Of a stretch of DNA of 64,000 nucleotides, positions 33,814 through 42,794 are shown in pieces. How positions within the stretch are numbered: the stretch's first letter is position 1; each line of letters opens with the position of its first letter. The stretch comes from an uncultured Bacilli bacterium (lineage in GTDB: Bacteria; Bacillota_I; Bacilli_A; RF39; UBA660), in assembly GCA_934098395.1 (NCBI GenBank), contig CAKOOM010000002.1:186001-250000 (forward strand). Direction: 5' to 3'. The notes under the pieces were generated by a model that was given only the letters and a program-made list of their open reading frames with translations, did no database searches and was not told the DNA's origin. The position numbers were made by a program, and so were the translations under genes.

Positions 33814-35847
33814 TCAAGCAGCGGACAAAACCAAGCGAAACGAGTGGCTGCTGTCCGCATCGCCATTGTAGTTGCCTGAGTTGAACGCACTCGCATCAGC
33901 TCCATCCCAATCGCCGTAGTAACCACCACGCCTGAACCACGGACGACTGGAATAAACAAAGTCCACCCCATCACTATACCAGTTAGCTGTTTCTGATAAG
34001 GCGTGACCGTAACAAATTCCACCATTGCAGGCAGTTAATGAATTATTAGTCGTATAATCATCATAATACTTGCTATCAGGTTTACTGCTAAAGCCCGCAT
34101 AATTGCTAATTGATGATGCTCCCCATGTTGTACTAGCTCCGCTGTAATAACCCATTACATATTCGTATGCACCGCCTGACATATCATACACACCAGTAAT
34201 ATTACCGGTGGTACTAGCTTTTGTTCCTAAAGTTCTATCGCTGGCGTAAGCTCCAATTGAACTGGTAGAGTCAATTACTTTGCCGTCCCAGGTATATGTT
34301 CCACCAATACTTGAACTTGTACATGTAGGTCCACCACTTCTTCCGGTATAATATTTATAACTATTATTGATATATATTTCTTCATTTATTCCATAAATTG
34401 AATGTGACAAATATGCGACAGCTCCCCATTCACTATTCTTCATCATGTGAGCGTCTATTTTTGATGTGGAACCGTATGTACTTGTGCCAAATTTTTGGGC
34501 TGTTGAAAATTGAGTACTCACATTTTGATTTCTTAATGATGATAAATTAGGTTTTACGGTTGGGGTTGTGGCATCACCGGTTGTTTCAAACTTGCCTACC
34601 CAAATACCATTTAGTTCGTTGTCTCCGAAAGTAAAGGCTGGATGTGTTCGGTAATTGCTATCTATGGCATCTCCGATGGATTTTGCGGCATTTTTATTTT
34701 CAAAAGATATACTTATTTCTCTTGGCCCACTCATTTTGTTTGATGGTGAAAATTCTGTTGTGTATGTTATATCTGGGTCGTTTATTCGATTATATGCTTC
34801 AACAAAGCCAACAAACGTTATATCACCTGCTCCTGGTGCTGTTATTGTACCAGTTGACATGCCTGTTTCTACATCAGATGTAGCTTGTTCCATGGTATAT
34901 GAACCAAGAATCTCAGCTGCATACGATTGCCACCAATTAATTAGCGACGTTTTATCACTATCACTTAATATATATTTATAGCAGGTTGGGTAATTTTCTA
35001 CGGTTGGATTACTAACAGTAGAGCAATATACAGAAGGTATGGCATATTTATACCTTGGTATCCATACGTAGTATGCAAGTATATCATCTTCGGGAATAAA
35101 TACGCCAGAAGTATTTTTATAATTAGCTCTTGAATTACTAGTTACCATTACGGCATTAGCCCATTGTTTATTATCATAACTATACCAGTTATCATAATCT
35201 TTATTTATTGTCATGGCTTGGCCGTTACCAGTTACAACAACGGGGATTAGGCCATCATCTAAATCAGGTGACGATGCTTGGGTATCATCAGTACATTTAC
35301 CATTTAGGGATACATTAAATGATTGATTCATCGTCTCAGTACTTGTTTCAGCACTATCTAACCAGATATATAAGTAATATGTATCAGTTATTGACTTGGT
35401 ATATTCATGACCAGACAATAATAGTATTTCACTATTTTTGGTAGCACCATTAAATGTACCTGATGAGACTACTCCGGTAGTACAACTAGTACTTGAGGTA
35501 GTTAGGGCATATTTTAAGTTATTACTGTTGGTTAAACCCGTACCTATCTCATTTATATCTAACCATAAATCCATATAAATGGTTTTAGTACCAGTAATTT
35601 GTGGCATAGATTTAATGGTTCTTTTGAGTGCATAACTTCCAGTACATGAATCGGTTGGTGCAAAATTAGCTCCGGTTATGTTTCCACCACCATCAGCCGA
35701 ACATGAGAATTGTTTTTCAACTGTAAAAGTTACATTTGTCTTTTGGGCTTCGCTTGTTTGCCAAGTAAAATAAGCTAAAGAGCCACCCATTATGGTAAAA
35801 ATTATGGTTAAAACTAGTAAAATTGTTAATATATTTCTATTTTTCAT
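33814..35847 (-). CDS. Secreted FGE/C-type-lectin-like surface protein with a possible variable C-terminus
   Basis: 677 residues. Residues 7-27 are a signal/anchor (ILLVLTIIFTIMGGSLAYFTW), with an AYFT-type sequence like SipW/TasA-class secreted proteins, then a beta-rich N-terminal domain (30-200, with paired Cys). The C-terminal half from about residue 245 (VWIPRYKYAI, GIWVGKFETTG, MMKNSEWGAVAYLSHS, VYDMSGGAYEYVMGYY) is a formylglycine-generating-enzyme-like domain, and it closes with PWFRRGGYYG and SFRLVLSAA. The last ~110 bases are GC-rich and carry many NNC codons. Likely a surface ligand-binding protein or adhesin, not a sulfatase activator. Catalytic Cys of true FGEs not evident. Confidence 0.75.
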   Translation of the reverse strand: MKNRNILTILLVLTIIFTIMGGSLAYFTWQTSEAQKTNVTFTVEKQFSCSADGGGNITGANFAPTDSCTGSYALKRTIKSMPQITGTKTIYMDLWLDINEIGTGLTNSNNLKYALTTSSTSCTTGVVSSGTFNGATKNSEILLLSGHEYTKSITDTYYLYIWLDSAETSTETMNQSFNVSLNGKCTDDTQASSPDLDDGLIPVVVTGNGQAMTINKDYDNWYSYDNKQWANAVMVTSNSRANYKNTSGVFIPEDDILAYYVWIPRYKYAIPSVYCSTVSNPTVENYPTCYKYILSDSDKTSLINWWQSYAAEILGSYTMEQATSDVETGMSTGTITAPGAGDITFVGFVEAYNRINDPDITYTTEFSPSNKMSGPREISISFENKNAAKSIGDAIDSNYRTHPAFTFGDNELNGIWVGKFETTGDATTPTVKPNLSSLRNQNVSTQFSTAQKFGTSTYGSTSKIDAHMMKNSEWGAVAYLSHSIYGINEEIYINNSYKYYTGRSGGPTCTSSSIGGTYTWDGKVIDSTSSIGAYASDRTLGTKASTTGNITGVYDMSGGAYEYVMGYYSGASTTWGASSISNYAGFSSKPDSKYYDDYTTNNSLTACNGGICYGHALSETANWYSDGVDFVYSSRPWFRRGGYYGDWDGADASAFNSGNYNGDADSSHSFRLVLSAA
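33844..33921 (-). other. Candidate diversity-generating retroelement variable region
   Basis: Within the adhesin 3' end, the codons for loop residues are TAC, TAC, GGC, AAC, GGC, AAC, TAC, GGC, GAC, AGC, AGC, CAC and several GAT/AGT/AAT. That is the outcome expected from adenine mutagenesis of AAC/AAT template codons. It is followed by an unchanging FRLVLSAA tail with GC-rich codons. 33841-33950 is about 59% GC by hand count, in a genome near 30%. No template repeat or reverse transcriptase is in the window. Confidence 0.45.
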
Positions 35848-35869
35848 CTATCTCACCTATCATATAACC

Positions 35870-35899
35870 ATGATACCGCAAAAAGTATTAGGATGTCAA
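35870..35899 (-). promoter_or_regulatory. promoter of the surface protein gene
   Basis: On the minus strand TTGACA (35899-35894), 18 bases, TATCAT (35875-35870), 23 bases before the ATG. Confidence 0.75.
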
Positions 35900-35913
35900 C
35901 GGGTTTTGGATAA

Positions 35914-35952
35914 AAAAATAATGCTTTTTTTGTTTGGAAAAAGCATTATTTT
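35914..35952 (-). terminator. terminator of parE
   Basis: AAATAATGCTTTTT pairs with AAAAAGCATTATTT across an eight-base loop; T-rich on the minus strand. It lies 7 bases beyond the parE stop. Confidence 0.8.
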
Positions 35953-35959
35953 ATCTTTT

Positions 35960-37861
35960 TTATATTTTATAAGCATCTTCAAGAGAAAATTCGACATTTT
36001 CGTTAATCCAATTTTTTCTTGGTTCAACAGCATCGCCCATTAGGATAGATACTCTTTTTTCGGCTAAAGCGCCATCAATGATATTTACTTTTACGAGATT
36101 ACGATATTTTGGATCCATGGTAGTATCACATAGTTGATCAGCATTCATTTCACCAAGTCCTTTATATCTTTGAATTTTGTAATTGGTTTTGCCATCAGTC
36201 ATTTTTCTTAATTCTTCGTTAGACCATAGATAGTTATCTTTACCACCAATGCTTAATCTATATAGTGGTGGCATGGCTATGAATAGTCTTCCATTTTCGA
36301 TTAACGGTTTCATGTAACGATAGAAGAATGTTAATAGTAGACATTGAATGTGAGCTCCATCATCATCGGCATCGGTCATTATTATTACTTTGCCATAATT
36401 GCATTCATCAATGTTAAAATTATTTCCTATACCTGCACCAATTGTATGTATTAAGGTATTTATTTCTTCGTTTTTAAAGATATCTTCAAGTTTAGCTTTT
36501 TCAGTATTTATTACTTTACCTCTTAACGGAAGAATTGCTTGGGTTTTTCGGTCTCTTCCTTGTTTTGCGGAACCGCCTGCGGAATCACCCTCTACGATAA
36601 ATAGTTCGCATTTTTTACGATCTTTACTTTGGGCTGGAGTTAATTTACCGCTTAGTATTTTTTCTATTTTTTTGCTATCTTTTCCTTTTCTGGTTTCTTC
36701 TCTAGCTTTTCTAGCAGCCTCTCTAGCTTCTTTTCCTTTTAGAGCTTTTTCTACTATTTTGGTGGCTACGGCTTTGTTTTCTTCCAAGAAGAATTTTAAT
36801 TTTTCAGTAACAATAGCCTCAACTATTGATCTAGCTACAGGAGTACCTAGTTTTGATTTTGTTTGACCTTCAAATTGAAGAAGACTTTCGGGTATTTGCA
36901 CGGATATTATGGCGGTTAATCCTTCTCTAACATCTGTTCCTTCGAAAGTTTTGTCTTTACCTTTTACAAAACCATTTTCTTTAGCATAATCGTTTAGTAC
37001 TTTAGTAATGGCTGTTTTAAATCCAACTTCATGAGTACCACCATCTGGAGTTTTTACGTTATTTACAAAAGAAATAATATTTTCACTATAACTGTTTGTA
37101 TATTGAAGTCCAATACTGACATTTACTCTGTCTTTCATAGCATCAAAGCACAATACTTTATGCATCGGTTCCTTTCCTTCGTTTAGATATTCACAAAAAG
37201 CGGATAATCCTGATTCATAACAATATTTTTCTGAACGATTTTCTATTTCGTCTACGATTTCAATGGTTAATCCATTTATCAGAAAGGCACACTCTTGCAT
37301 TCTTTCACAAATAGTGGAATAGTTGAATGCTGTTGTTTCAAAGATTGTCTTATCGGGTTTAAATCTTACAGTAGTACCTGTTCTAGTACATGTTCCTATT
37401 TTTTTTAGAGGAACTTCGACGTGTCCACCATTAGAAAATTTAATATAGTACTCTTCTTTATCTCTTTTAGTAGTTACTTCAAGATATTCAGATAAGGCAT
37501 TAACTACAGAAGCTCCAACGCCATGTAATCCTCCGGATACTTTATAACCACCATCAGAGAATTTTCCACCGGCATGAAGAACGGTGTAGATAACTTCAGG
37601 AGTACTTTTACCTGATGAATGCATTCCTGTAGGAATACCTCTTCCTCTATCACTAACACTAATAGAATTATCTTGGTGCATAGTTATTTTTATATAATCG
37701 CCAAAGCCATTTAAAGCTTCATCAACACAGTTATCTACGATTTCCCATATTAAATGATGCAATCCTCTTTTATCAGTAGAACCTATATACATACCAGGAC
37801 GTTTTCTTACGGCTTCAAGACCCTCTAATATTTTTATACTATCTTCATTATATGTATTCAT
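35960..37861 (-). CDS. parE: DNA topoisomerase IV subunit B (ParE)
   Basis: ATPase subunit of the decatenating type II topoisomerase. GHKL motifs: EIVDNCVDEALNG, DRGRGIPTGMHSSGKSTPE and GGLHGVGASVVNAL; TOPRIM: ELFIVEGDSAGGSAKQGRD and MTDADDDGAHI; then IQRYKGLGEMNADQL. GMH-x-SGK and LPLRGKVINTEKAKL are the ParE rather than GyrB forms. ATG at 37861 is chosen because homologues begin with MxxYNEDSI; a GTG at 37873 touches the AAGGAAGA site. parC is not next to it; the downstream neighbour is the surface protein gene. Confidence 0.9.
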   Translation of the reverse strand: MNTYNEDSIKILEGLEAVRKRPGMYIGSTDKRGLHHLIWEIVDNCVDEALNGFGDYIKITMHQDNSISVSDRGRGIPTGMHSSGKSTPEVIYTVLHAGGKFSDGGYKVSGGLHGVGASVVNALSEYLEVTTKRDKEEYYIKFSNGGHVEVPLKKIGTCTRTGTTVRFKPDKTIFETTAFNYSTICERMQECAFLINGLTIEIVDEIENRSEKYCYESGLSAFCEYLNEGKEPMHKVLCFDAMKDRVNVSIGLQYTNSYSENIISFVNNVKTPDGGTHEVGFKTAITKVLNDYAKENGFVKGKDKTFEGTDVREGLTAIISVQIPESLLQFEGQTKSKLGTPVARSIVEAIVTEKLKFFLEENKAVATKIVEKALKGKEAREAARKAREETRKGKDSKKIEKILSGKLTPAQSKDRKKCELFIVEGDSAGGSAKQGRDRKTQAILPLRGKVINTEKAKLEDIFKNEEINTLIHTIGAGIGNNFNIDECNYGKVIIMTDADDDGAHIQCLLLTFFYRYMKPLIENGRLFIAMPPLYRLSIGGKDNYLWSNEELRKMTDGKTNYKIQRYKGLGEMNADQLCDTTMDPKYRNLVKVNIIDGALAEKRVSILMGDAVEPRKNWINENVEFSLEDAYKI

Positions 37862-37959
37862 AATATGTATCACTCTTCCTTAGTTTAATTTTAACATAAA
37901 TTTATTTATTTTTGAATAACTTTACAAAAATTTTACCTTTTATATAAGATATAAATATT

Positions 37960-37989
37960 AAAAAATGGAGATTTTTTAATTATTCTCCA
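37960..37989 (-). terminator. terminator of the 37980-39095 gene
   Basis: TGGAGA/TCTCCA stem followed by six T on the minus strand, overlapping the stop codon. Confidence 0.6.
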
Positions 37990-39095
37990 CTTTTAATTTT
38001 TAATATTTTTTTCTTAAGTATTGGGTTAAGTTCTCTATTTGATACGCCTAATAATAGATAATTTATTGTTTCATTAAATTTAGAAACTGTTGTATGTGCT
38101 GTTCTGATAGCAGATTCATCATCTAAATAATCTAGGGTATTCATTTCTAGATATTTTCTTACATTATTTTTAAACTCTTCTTTAGTTATATCTGCCTCAT
38201 TTAACACTATTATTTTAGTGTACTTAGAACCATTATATGGTTCAATTATTAGGATATATTTATTATCACCAATATTATATAAGTAACTTACATAACTTAT
38301 TTCTTTGTTACTTGAGTTATTGTAGGCATATCCACGATACATATAAGGAAATGATTCGAGATGTTGAATTCTACTGGAAGCGGATATTATAGGATTTATT
38401 CTTTCATAGTTATTACTTTCAGTGAATATATTGGTATAGCATAGTTCTTGTCCTATACCTACTGGTTCGTTGTATTCAATTTTAAGAATTTCATCATCGT
38501 AATCACCATTGAATTTTTCAAGGAGTGTTTCTTGGTATTCTTCATTTAAATAACTGATGTAGTCAATTATTTTTTTAGTAGACAATTGCATAGGTGTTTT
38601 ATAATCTACTTTATCAAATATTGATTCACCTTTTTTAAGTAATTCATCATACTTTTCACTCTTTTTCATTCTTAGTAATTTATTTGTTACATAGATTTTA
38701 TTTTTAGGTGATAAATTACTTTTTGATAATTCTAATTCGACTTTTTTACGATAGTTAGATAAAGTTTTATAAAGACACGCTTCTTCGATAACTCTTGATT
38801 CTTTTACAACAGTACTTACAAAGTCTAATTCTATTTTATCACTAGCTGCTACTACGATATTATCATAATTAGTACTTGATGTTATCTTCATATATATAAT
38901 GCCATTTTTATCATACGCAAGTTCGTAGTTAGGGCTACCTAATTCAATAAAACTATTATCTTGAATTCCTCTTAATTTTTCTAATAATACATAATTTATA
39001 TAATCTGGTAAGTAAGTATAGCTAAATGATATTCGATTAAACGGAATACCATTTTTCTTAATATATTTATCTATTTCATTTAACATGGAATACAT
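37980..39095 (-). CDS. Unknown 371-residue protein
   Basis: ATG at 39095 follows AAGGGG; the in-frame upstream ATG at 39131 has no site. Soluble, alpha/beta, Lys- and Tyr-rich, no signal peptide. The middle has a helical region (about 105-180, KVELELSKSNLSPKNKIYVTNKLLRM) and a beta region (SYVSYLYNIGDNKYILIIEPYNGSKYTKIIVL). I do not recognise it. It lies between a lone ABC transmembrane gene and parE on the same strand. Confidence 0.55.
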   Translation of the reverse strand: MYSMLNEIDKYIKKNGIPFNRISFSYTYLPDYINYVLLEKLRGIQDNSFIELGSPNYELAYDKNGIIYMKITSSTNYDNIVVAASDKIELDFVSTVVKESRVIEEACLYKTLSNYRKKVELELSKSNLSPKNKIYVTNKLLRMKKSEKYDELLKKGESIFDKVDYKTPMQLSTKKIIDYISYLNEEYQETLLEKFNGDYDDEILKIEYNEPVGIGQELCYTNIFTESNNYERINPIISASSRIQHLESFPYMYRGYAYNNSSNKEISYVSYLYNIGDNKYILIIEPYNGSKYTKIIVLNEADITKEEFKNNVRKYLEMNTLDYLDDESAIRTAHTTVSKFNETINYLLLGVSNRELNPILKKKILKIKSGE

Positions 39096-39152
39096 ATTAA
39101 TCCCCTTCTTTCGGGTTGAATATACTACCATATTATGCTTATTTTGTCAAAT

Positions 39153-40055
39153 TTAGAGCTTTTGTTTAGTTCTTATTTTATTTAATCTATTTACTGATAC
39201 TTTAACGCTTTGGTATTCAGCATCGATGGTTCCTAGAACTTCAAAATTATTAATTATCTTTGTATAATAAGAATATATTAATAAGACGGTTCCTATTTCC
39301 ATATAATTAGTGCTTACTAGATATACGGCATATATTATTACTCCATAACGGCATAATTCTAGAAATCCTAAAACTAGGTAAATCATGGCATTTACAAATA
39401 GATTAAATTTAGCATTACTTTCTAAATATTTGATAGTACTAGTTATAAAACTATTATCTTTTATTTTCTTTTTATTTTTTAGAATGTCATATATATTATG
39501 AATATTAATAGTTTTATAATCTAAATAATCTTTTCTGGATTTGTTTTCTATTTGGATTTTAGAACCAAAATAGATTATTATTAGAAACATAAAAATAGAC
39601 ATAATGATGGTTATTAAAAAGATATAGAAATTTACTTTTAGAAAGTACATATAGATTACTAAGAATTCAAATACTTGAATTAATCTTGTTACAGAGTTAC
39701 CAATGAAGGTACCAATTATATCTATATCGTTATTAATTATATTGGTATATTCTCCGAGAGAAACGTTATCGACACTAGCTTCAGTTACTAGATTGGTATA
39801 TTCTAGATATAGTTTGTTATAATAGTTATACCATGATTTTTGATTAAAATAACTCCAGAGATAATATAATAGTGATAAAATCATGGTAATGATTAATAGT
39901 TTAGTAGATTTGTTGTAAGAACCAATTGTAGCATAATTAATAGCGTTGGTATAATATACAGGAATAATTAGTAGTAGTATTTGTAATACTACCGAGGTAA
40001 TTATTTTGCGAGTTAATTCTTTTTTAGTTTTTTTTAGAATAGTAAAAATATCCAT
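39153..40055 (-). CDS. ABC exporter transmembrane domain without an ATPase
   Basis: 300 residues forming the six-helix type 1 ABC transmembrane domain: membrane segments about 18-38, 50-68, 120-140, 145-168, 225-245 and 250-270, with the usual EASVDNVSLGEYTNIINNDID coupling region. It stops after VSVNRLNKI, where exporters normally pass into the nucleotide-binding domain. No Walker A, signature or Walker B follows, and the next gene is unrelated. Either a separate ATPase is used in trans or the protein is a degraded half-transporter. Confidence 0.7.
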   Translation of the reverse strand: MDIFTILKKTKKELTRKIITSVVLQILLLIIPVYYTNAINYATIGSYNKSTKLLIITMILSLLYYLWSYFNQKSWYNYYNKLYLEYTNLVTEASVDNVSLGEYTNIINNDIDIIGTFIGNSVTRLIQVFEFLVIYMYFLKVNFYIFLITIIMSIFMFLIIIYFGSKIQIENKSRKDYLDYKTINIHNIYDILKNKKKIKDNSFITSTIKYLESNAKFNLFVNAMIYLVLGFLELCRYGVIIYAVYLVSTNYMEIGTVLLIYSYYTKIINNFEVLGTIDAEYQSVKVSVNRLNKIRTKQKL

Positions 40056-40100
40056 AATACCACCATTTGTATTATGGATATTTTTTTATAGTTTATACTT

Positions 40101-40649
40101 TTAGTCTAAATCAACGTAATCTCCAGTATTTAGATTAAATTCTTTTTGATCGTTTCTATCAATATGCATTTCTAATTTATAATTATCATTCATTTTAATA
40201 TGAACGTCGTTTATTGTTTGACCGTTAAAATGTACTGAAACGATATCACCATCTTTAAAACCAATGTTATCTGATTTATTACAATGAATATGTCTGTTGG
40301 CTTTGATACAACAATTTTCTTTCTCAATTTTACCTTTTGGTCCAGTGATAGTAACAGAGCAAGAATTAGCTAAATCTCCAGAATCTCTTACTGGTGGATT
40401 GATACCTAGAAGAATACTATCATCGGTAGATATTTCTACTTGAGTGTAATTTCTTATTGGTAAAATTAATCTAACATGGGGGAAAGTATATTTATCAGTA
40501 CTTATTTGAACCACTTCTTCACAGGCATATTGACCTGGTTGTCTTAAATCTGCTTTTTTTTGAAATTGATAGTCTTTACCAAATAAAATATCAGCATCTG
40601 CTTGAGTTAGATGGATATGTCTATTTGATACGCCTACAGGTATTTTCAT
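40101..40649 (-). CDS. pduL: Phosphate propanoyltransferase / phosphotransacetylase (PduL family)
   Basis: Interconverts acyl-CoA and acyl-phosphate, giving ATP through acetate kinase. PduL motifs: IPVGVSNRHIHLT, PGQYACEEVVQI, RLILPIRNYTQVEIS, INPPVRDSGDLANS and IKANRHIH, with the zinc-binding His residues in both HxH sequences. 182 residues from the ATG at 40649; an earlier ATG (40658) lies inside the GGAGATGAT ribosome site. There is no microcompartment gene nearby, so it is probably the housekeeping phosphotransacylase. Confidence 0.9.
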   Translation of the reverse strand: MKIPVGVSNRHIHLTQADADILFGKDYQFQKKADLRQPGQYACEEVVQISTDKYTFPHVRLILPIRNYTQVEISTDDSILLGINPPVRDSGDLANSCSVTITGPKGKIEKENCCIKANRHIHCNKSDNIGFKDGDIVSVHFNGQTINDVHIKMNDNYKLEMHIDRNDQKEFNLNTGDYVDLD

Positions 40650-40735
40650 ATTAATCATCTCCGACTATAATTTTATCATAATAAAGAATAAAAGTAAAAT
40701 ATTATAATATATATTTATAGAGAGGGTGAAGATAT

Positions 40736-41092
40736 ATGAATGGAAGTTATTATAACAATCAATTCCCAGGAACTAGTTTAGCTAATAATACAGTTCCTAA
40801 TCAACAAAGTGTTCCTAGTTATCAAGAACAATATGGTTTAAATGATGAACAATCTTATATTGAAAATATATTAAGATTAAATCGTGGTAAGAAAGCTCGT
40901 TTTCATGTTACCGTACCTGGTTCTATTGAATGGCAAGATAGAGTTTTTGATGGCATTATTGAACAAGCAGGAAAGGATCATATAATTGTATCAAATCCAA
41001 ATACTGGAGAATGGTATTTAATATTGATTATTTATTTAGACTTTGTTACTTTTGAAGAGCCAATTAATTATAATAAACAATTTTATACTTAG
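40736..41092 (+). CDS. gerQ: GerQ-like (YwdL) protein
   Basis: 118 residues. The C-terminal ~75 (SYIENILRLNRGKKARFHVTVPGS, WQDRVFDGIIEQAGKDHIIVSNPNTGEWYLILIIYLDFVTFEEPINY) follow GerQ, a spore coat protein needed for CwlJ localisation in Bacillus. The N-terminus is Asn/Gln/Pro-rich as in GerQ but lacks the Lys residues that are cross-linked by transglutaminase in Bacillus. No other spore gene is in the window. GAGAGGGTGA site before the ATG. Confidence 0.82.
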   Translation: MNGSYYNNQFPGTSLANNTVPNQQSVPSYQEQYGLNDEQSYIENILRLNRGKKARFHVTVPGSIEWQDRVFDGIIEQAGKDHIIVSNPNTGEWYLILIIYLDFVTFEEPINYNKQFYT

Positions 41093-41149
41093 ATGAATTA
41101 AAACTTGAATTAAATAATATTATTTGTTATAATTATTCTAGGTGATAGA

Positions 41150-41698
41150 ATGAATACATTTTTAATAGTGTTATTTATAATAATAATTGTTGGAATTTCG
41201 GTATTGATATGTTATATGTATTATTATAACAAGATTAATGAAACTATTATTAGAGTTGATGAAGCGGAATCAAGAATAGATAATAATCTTAGAGATAAAT
41301 ATGATTTATTAAATAGATGTGTATCTTTATTTAAGAATAAGATAGAGCTTGATAAAGATAGTTTTAAAGATATTATTAAATTGAGAGCTAGAAAAATAAG
41401 TAATTTTAAATTAGATAGAATATTAGTTAATTCTTATAATGAATTTTTAACTATTTATGAGGCTAATAAGGAACTAAGGGAAAGCGATGAAATATATAAG
41501 GCTTCAAGACAATTAGAATTAATTGATGAAGAACTTAATACTCTTAGAAATTATTATAACGCTAATATATCTGAATATAATAAAATGATTAAGAAGTTTC
41601 CAACGAATATTGTAGCAGAAATTAAGAGATATAGAGAAAGACCTTTTTATGATCTTAAGGATATGACTGATGAAGATTATGATGATTTTAAATTATAA
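41150..41698 (+). CDS. LemA-family membrane protein
   Basis: 182 residues: an N-terminal membrane segment (4-27), then long alpha helices (INETIIRVDEAESRIDNNLRDKYDLLNRCVSLFK) and the family ending LRNYYNANISEYNKMIKKFPTNIVAEIKRYRERPFYD. LemA proteins expose a short N-terminus and a cytoplasmic helical bundle; their role is not settled. The ribosome site is weak (TAGGTGATAGA). Confidence 0.75.
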   Translation: MNTFLIVLFIIIIVGISVLICYMYYYNKINETIIRVDEAESRIDNNLRDKYDLLNRCVSLFKNKIELDKDSFKDIIKLRARKISNFKLDRILVNSYNEFLTIYEANKELRESDEIYKASRQLELIDEELNTLRNYYNANISEYNKMIKKFPTNIVAEIKRYRERPFYDLKDMTDEDYDDFKL

Positions 41699-41714
41699 TC
41701 TTCTTTTTTATGAA

Positions 41715-41744
41715 AATAACTGAAGCTTATAGACTTCAGTTATT
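41715..41744. terminator. bidirectional terminator after the LemA gene
   Basis: An 11-bp perfect stem AATAACTGAAG/CTTCAGTTATT with an eight-base loop, flanked by A and T runs. Confidence 0.88.
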
Positions 41745-42203
41745 TTTTAATCTTTTATCTAAATTTTTTATTTCTTTTTTTAAATTATGAATACTTGTTA
41801 GTTCTTTTTTTAGAATTACATAACTATCTTTATTTTTCTTTATATCATAGATAATAAATTGATCTTGATAAGTTTTTTTAACTTTATTGTTTTTTATATC
41901 AGTTAATATGAATTCTGGGATTGTTTTAAATACTTTTGTGGTATATTTAGTTAGTCCATTTAATGATGTGATAGACATATCTAGATGGGAATTTAAAAAC
42001 TTAGTAGTATATCTGCTGTTATTTGGTATTAAATCTAGATAAAATGCAAGTTCAATACCGATACATATTAAGGTACTATTAACTACTGACATATTTATTT
42101 TTCTTATATACCAGATATTTAATACATAACAAATGGTATATGTTATACCAAGTAAGATTACTATAAATGGGAGAAAGCCTTTTAAATCTTTTTTTATTTT
42201 CAT
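41736..42203 (-). CDS. Unknown membrane protein
   Basis: 155 residues: two hydrophobic segments (about 10-30 and 36-56) and a basic cytoplasmic C-terminus with a heptad-like end (TSIHNLKKEIKNLDKRLKNN). No family recognised. Lacks a clear ribosome site. It follows another small membrane protein gene on the same strand. Confidence 0.5.
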   Translation of the reverse strand: MKIKKDLKGFLPFIVILLGITYTICYVLNIWYIRKINMSVVNSTLICIGIELAFYLDLIPNNSRYTTKFLNSHLDMSITSLNGLTKYTTKVFKTIPEFILTDIKNNKVKKTYQDQFIIYDIKKNKDSYVILKKELTSIHNLKKEIKNLDKRLKNN

Positions 42204-42342
42204 TCTATAGATAGCTAGGTCTATTAAGCTTTTACTAAATAAATAAAATATATATGTAGATATTAAATAATAACCTATATAATGAGTGTAATTAATATAA
42301 TGCTGTTATTAAAGATAAATACTAATTGATGAAAATCATTTG

Positions 42343-42666
42343 TTAAAACAAGTAATAGTAGTATGGTAGAAAATATGTATATAATTGTTTTTTGGTTTTA
42401 TTCATTTTACCAAGTAATGATGAAGAACTAATATAATATAGTGTTGGTATAAAGATAAGTGGTAGATAATATAAATACCAGCAAATTCTTTCTAGGTATG
42501 GTAAGTCTATTATTCCTTTTATGATTCTTATTAGCATCCAAAAGATAATTAAAATACCAATAATTAAAATATATCTTCTAGTTTTTTTATCATATAATTT
42601 ATAACATAATCTAATAGTCCAAAAAGTAAATATTATTGCAAATAATAATGTTATAAATTTATTCAT
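42343..42666 (-). CDS. Small polytopic membrane protein
   Basis: 107 residues with about three hydrophobic segments (1-18, 33-52, 63-83) and a basic tail (KMNKTKKQ). Good AAAGGAGAGCGCC site before the ATG. No family recognised. Confidence 0.5.
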   Translation of the reverse strand: MNKFITLLFAIIFTFWTIRLCYKLYDKKTRRYILIIGILIIFWMLIRIIKGIIDLPYLERICWYLYYLPLIFIPTLYYISSSSLLGKMNKTKKQLYTYFLPYYYYLF

Positions 42667-42743
42667 GGCGCTCTCCTTTTTATTAGATAGTATTTGTTTG
42701 GTTTTGATAATATTATATTTTTCTTTGTATTCGAAGACAATAA

Positions 42744-42773
42744 TTGATATTTATTATTTTTTTATGTTATAAT
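42744..42773 (+). promoter_or_regulatory. promoter of the 42795-43340 gene
   Basis: TTGATA (42744-42749), 18 bases, and an extended -10 TGT-TATAAT (42768-42773). Confidence 0.8.
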
Positions 42774-42794
42774 GAAATTACGAGGTGAATTATA

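Noticed and set aside
33795..34025. Overlapping open frame on the minus strand inside the adhesin tail
   Set aside because: It is a shadow produced by the GC-rich codons of the true frame, whose protein has recognisable domain motifs.
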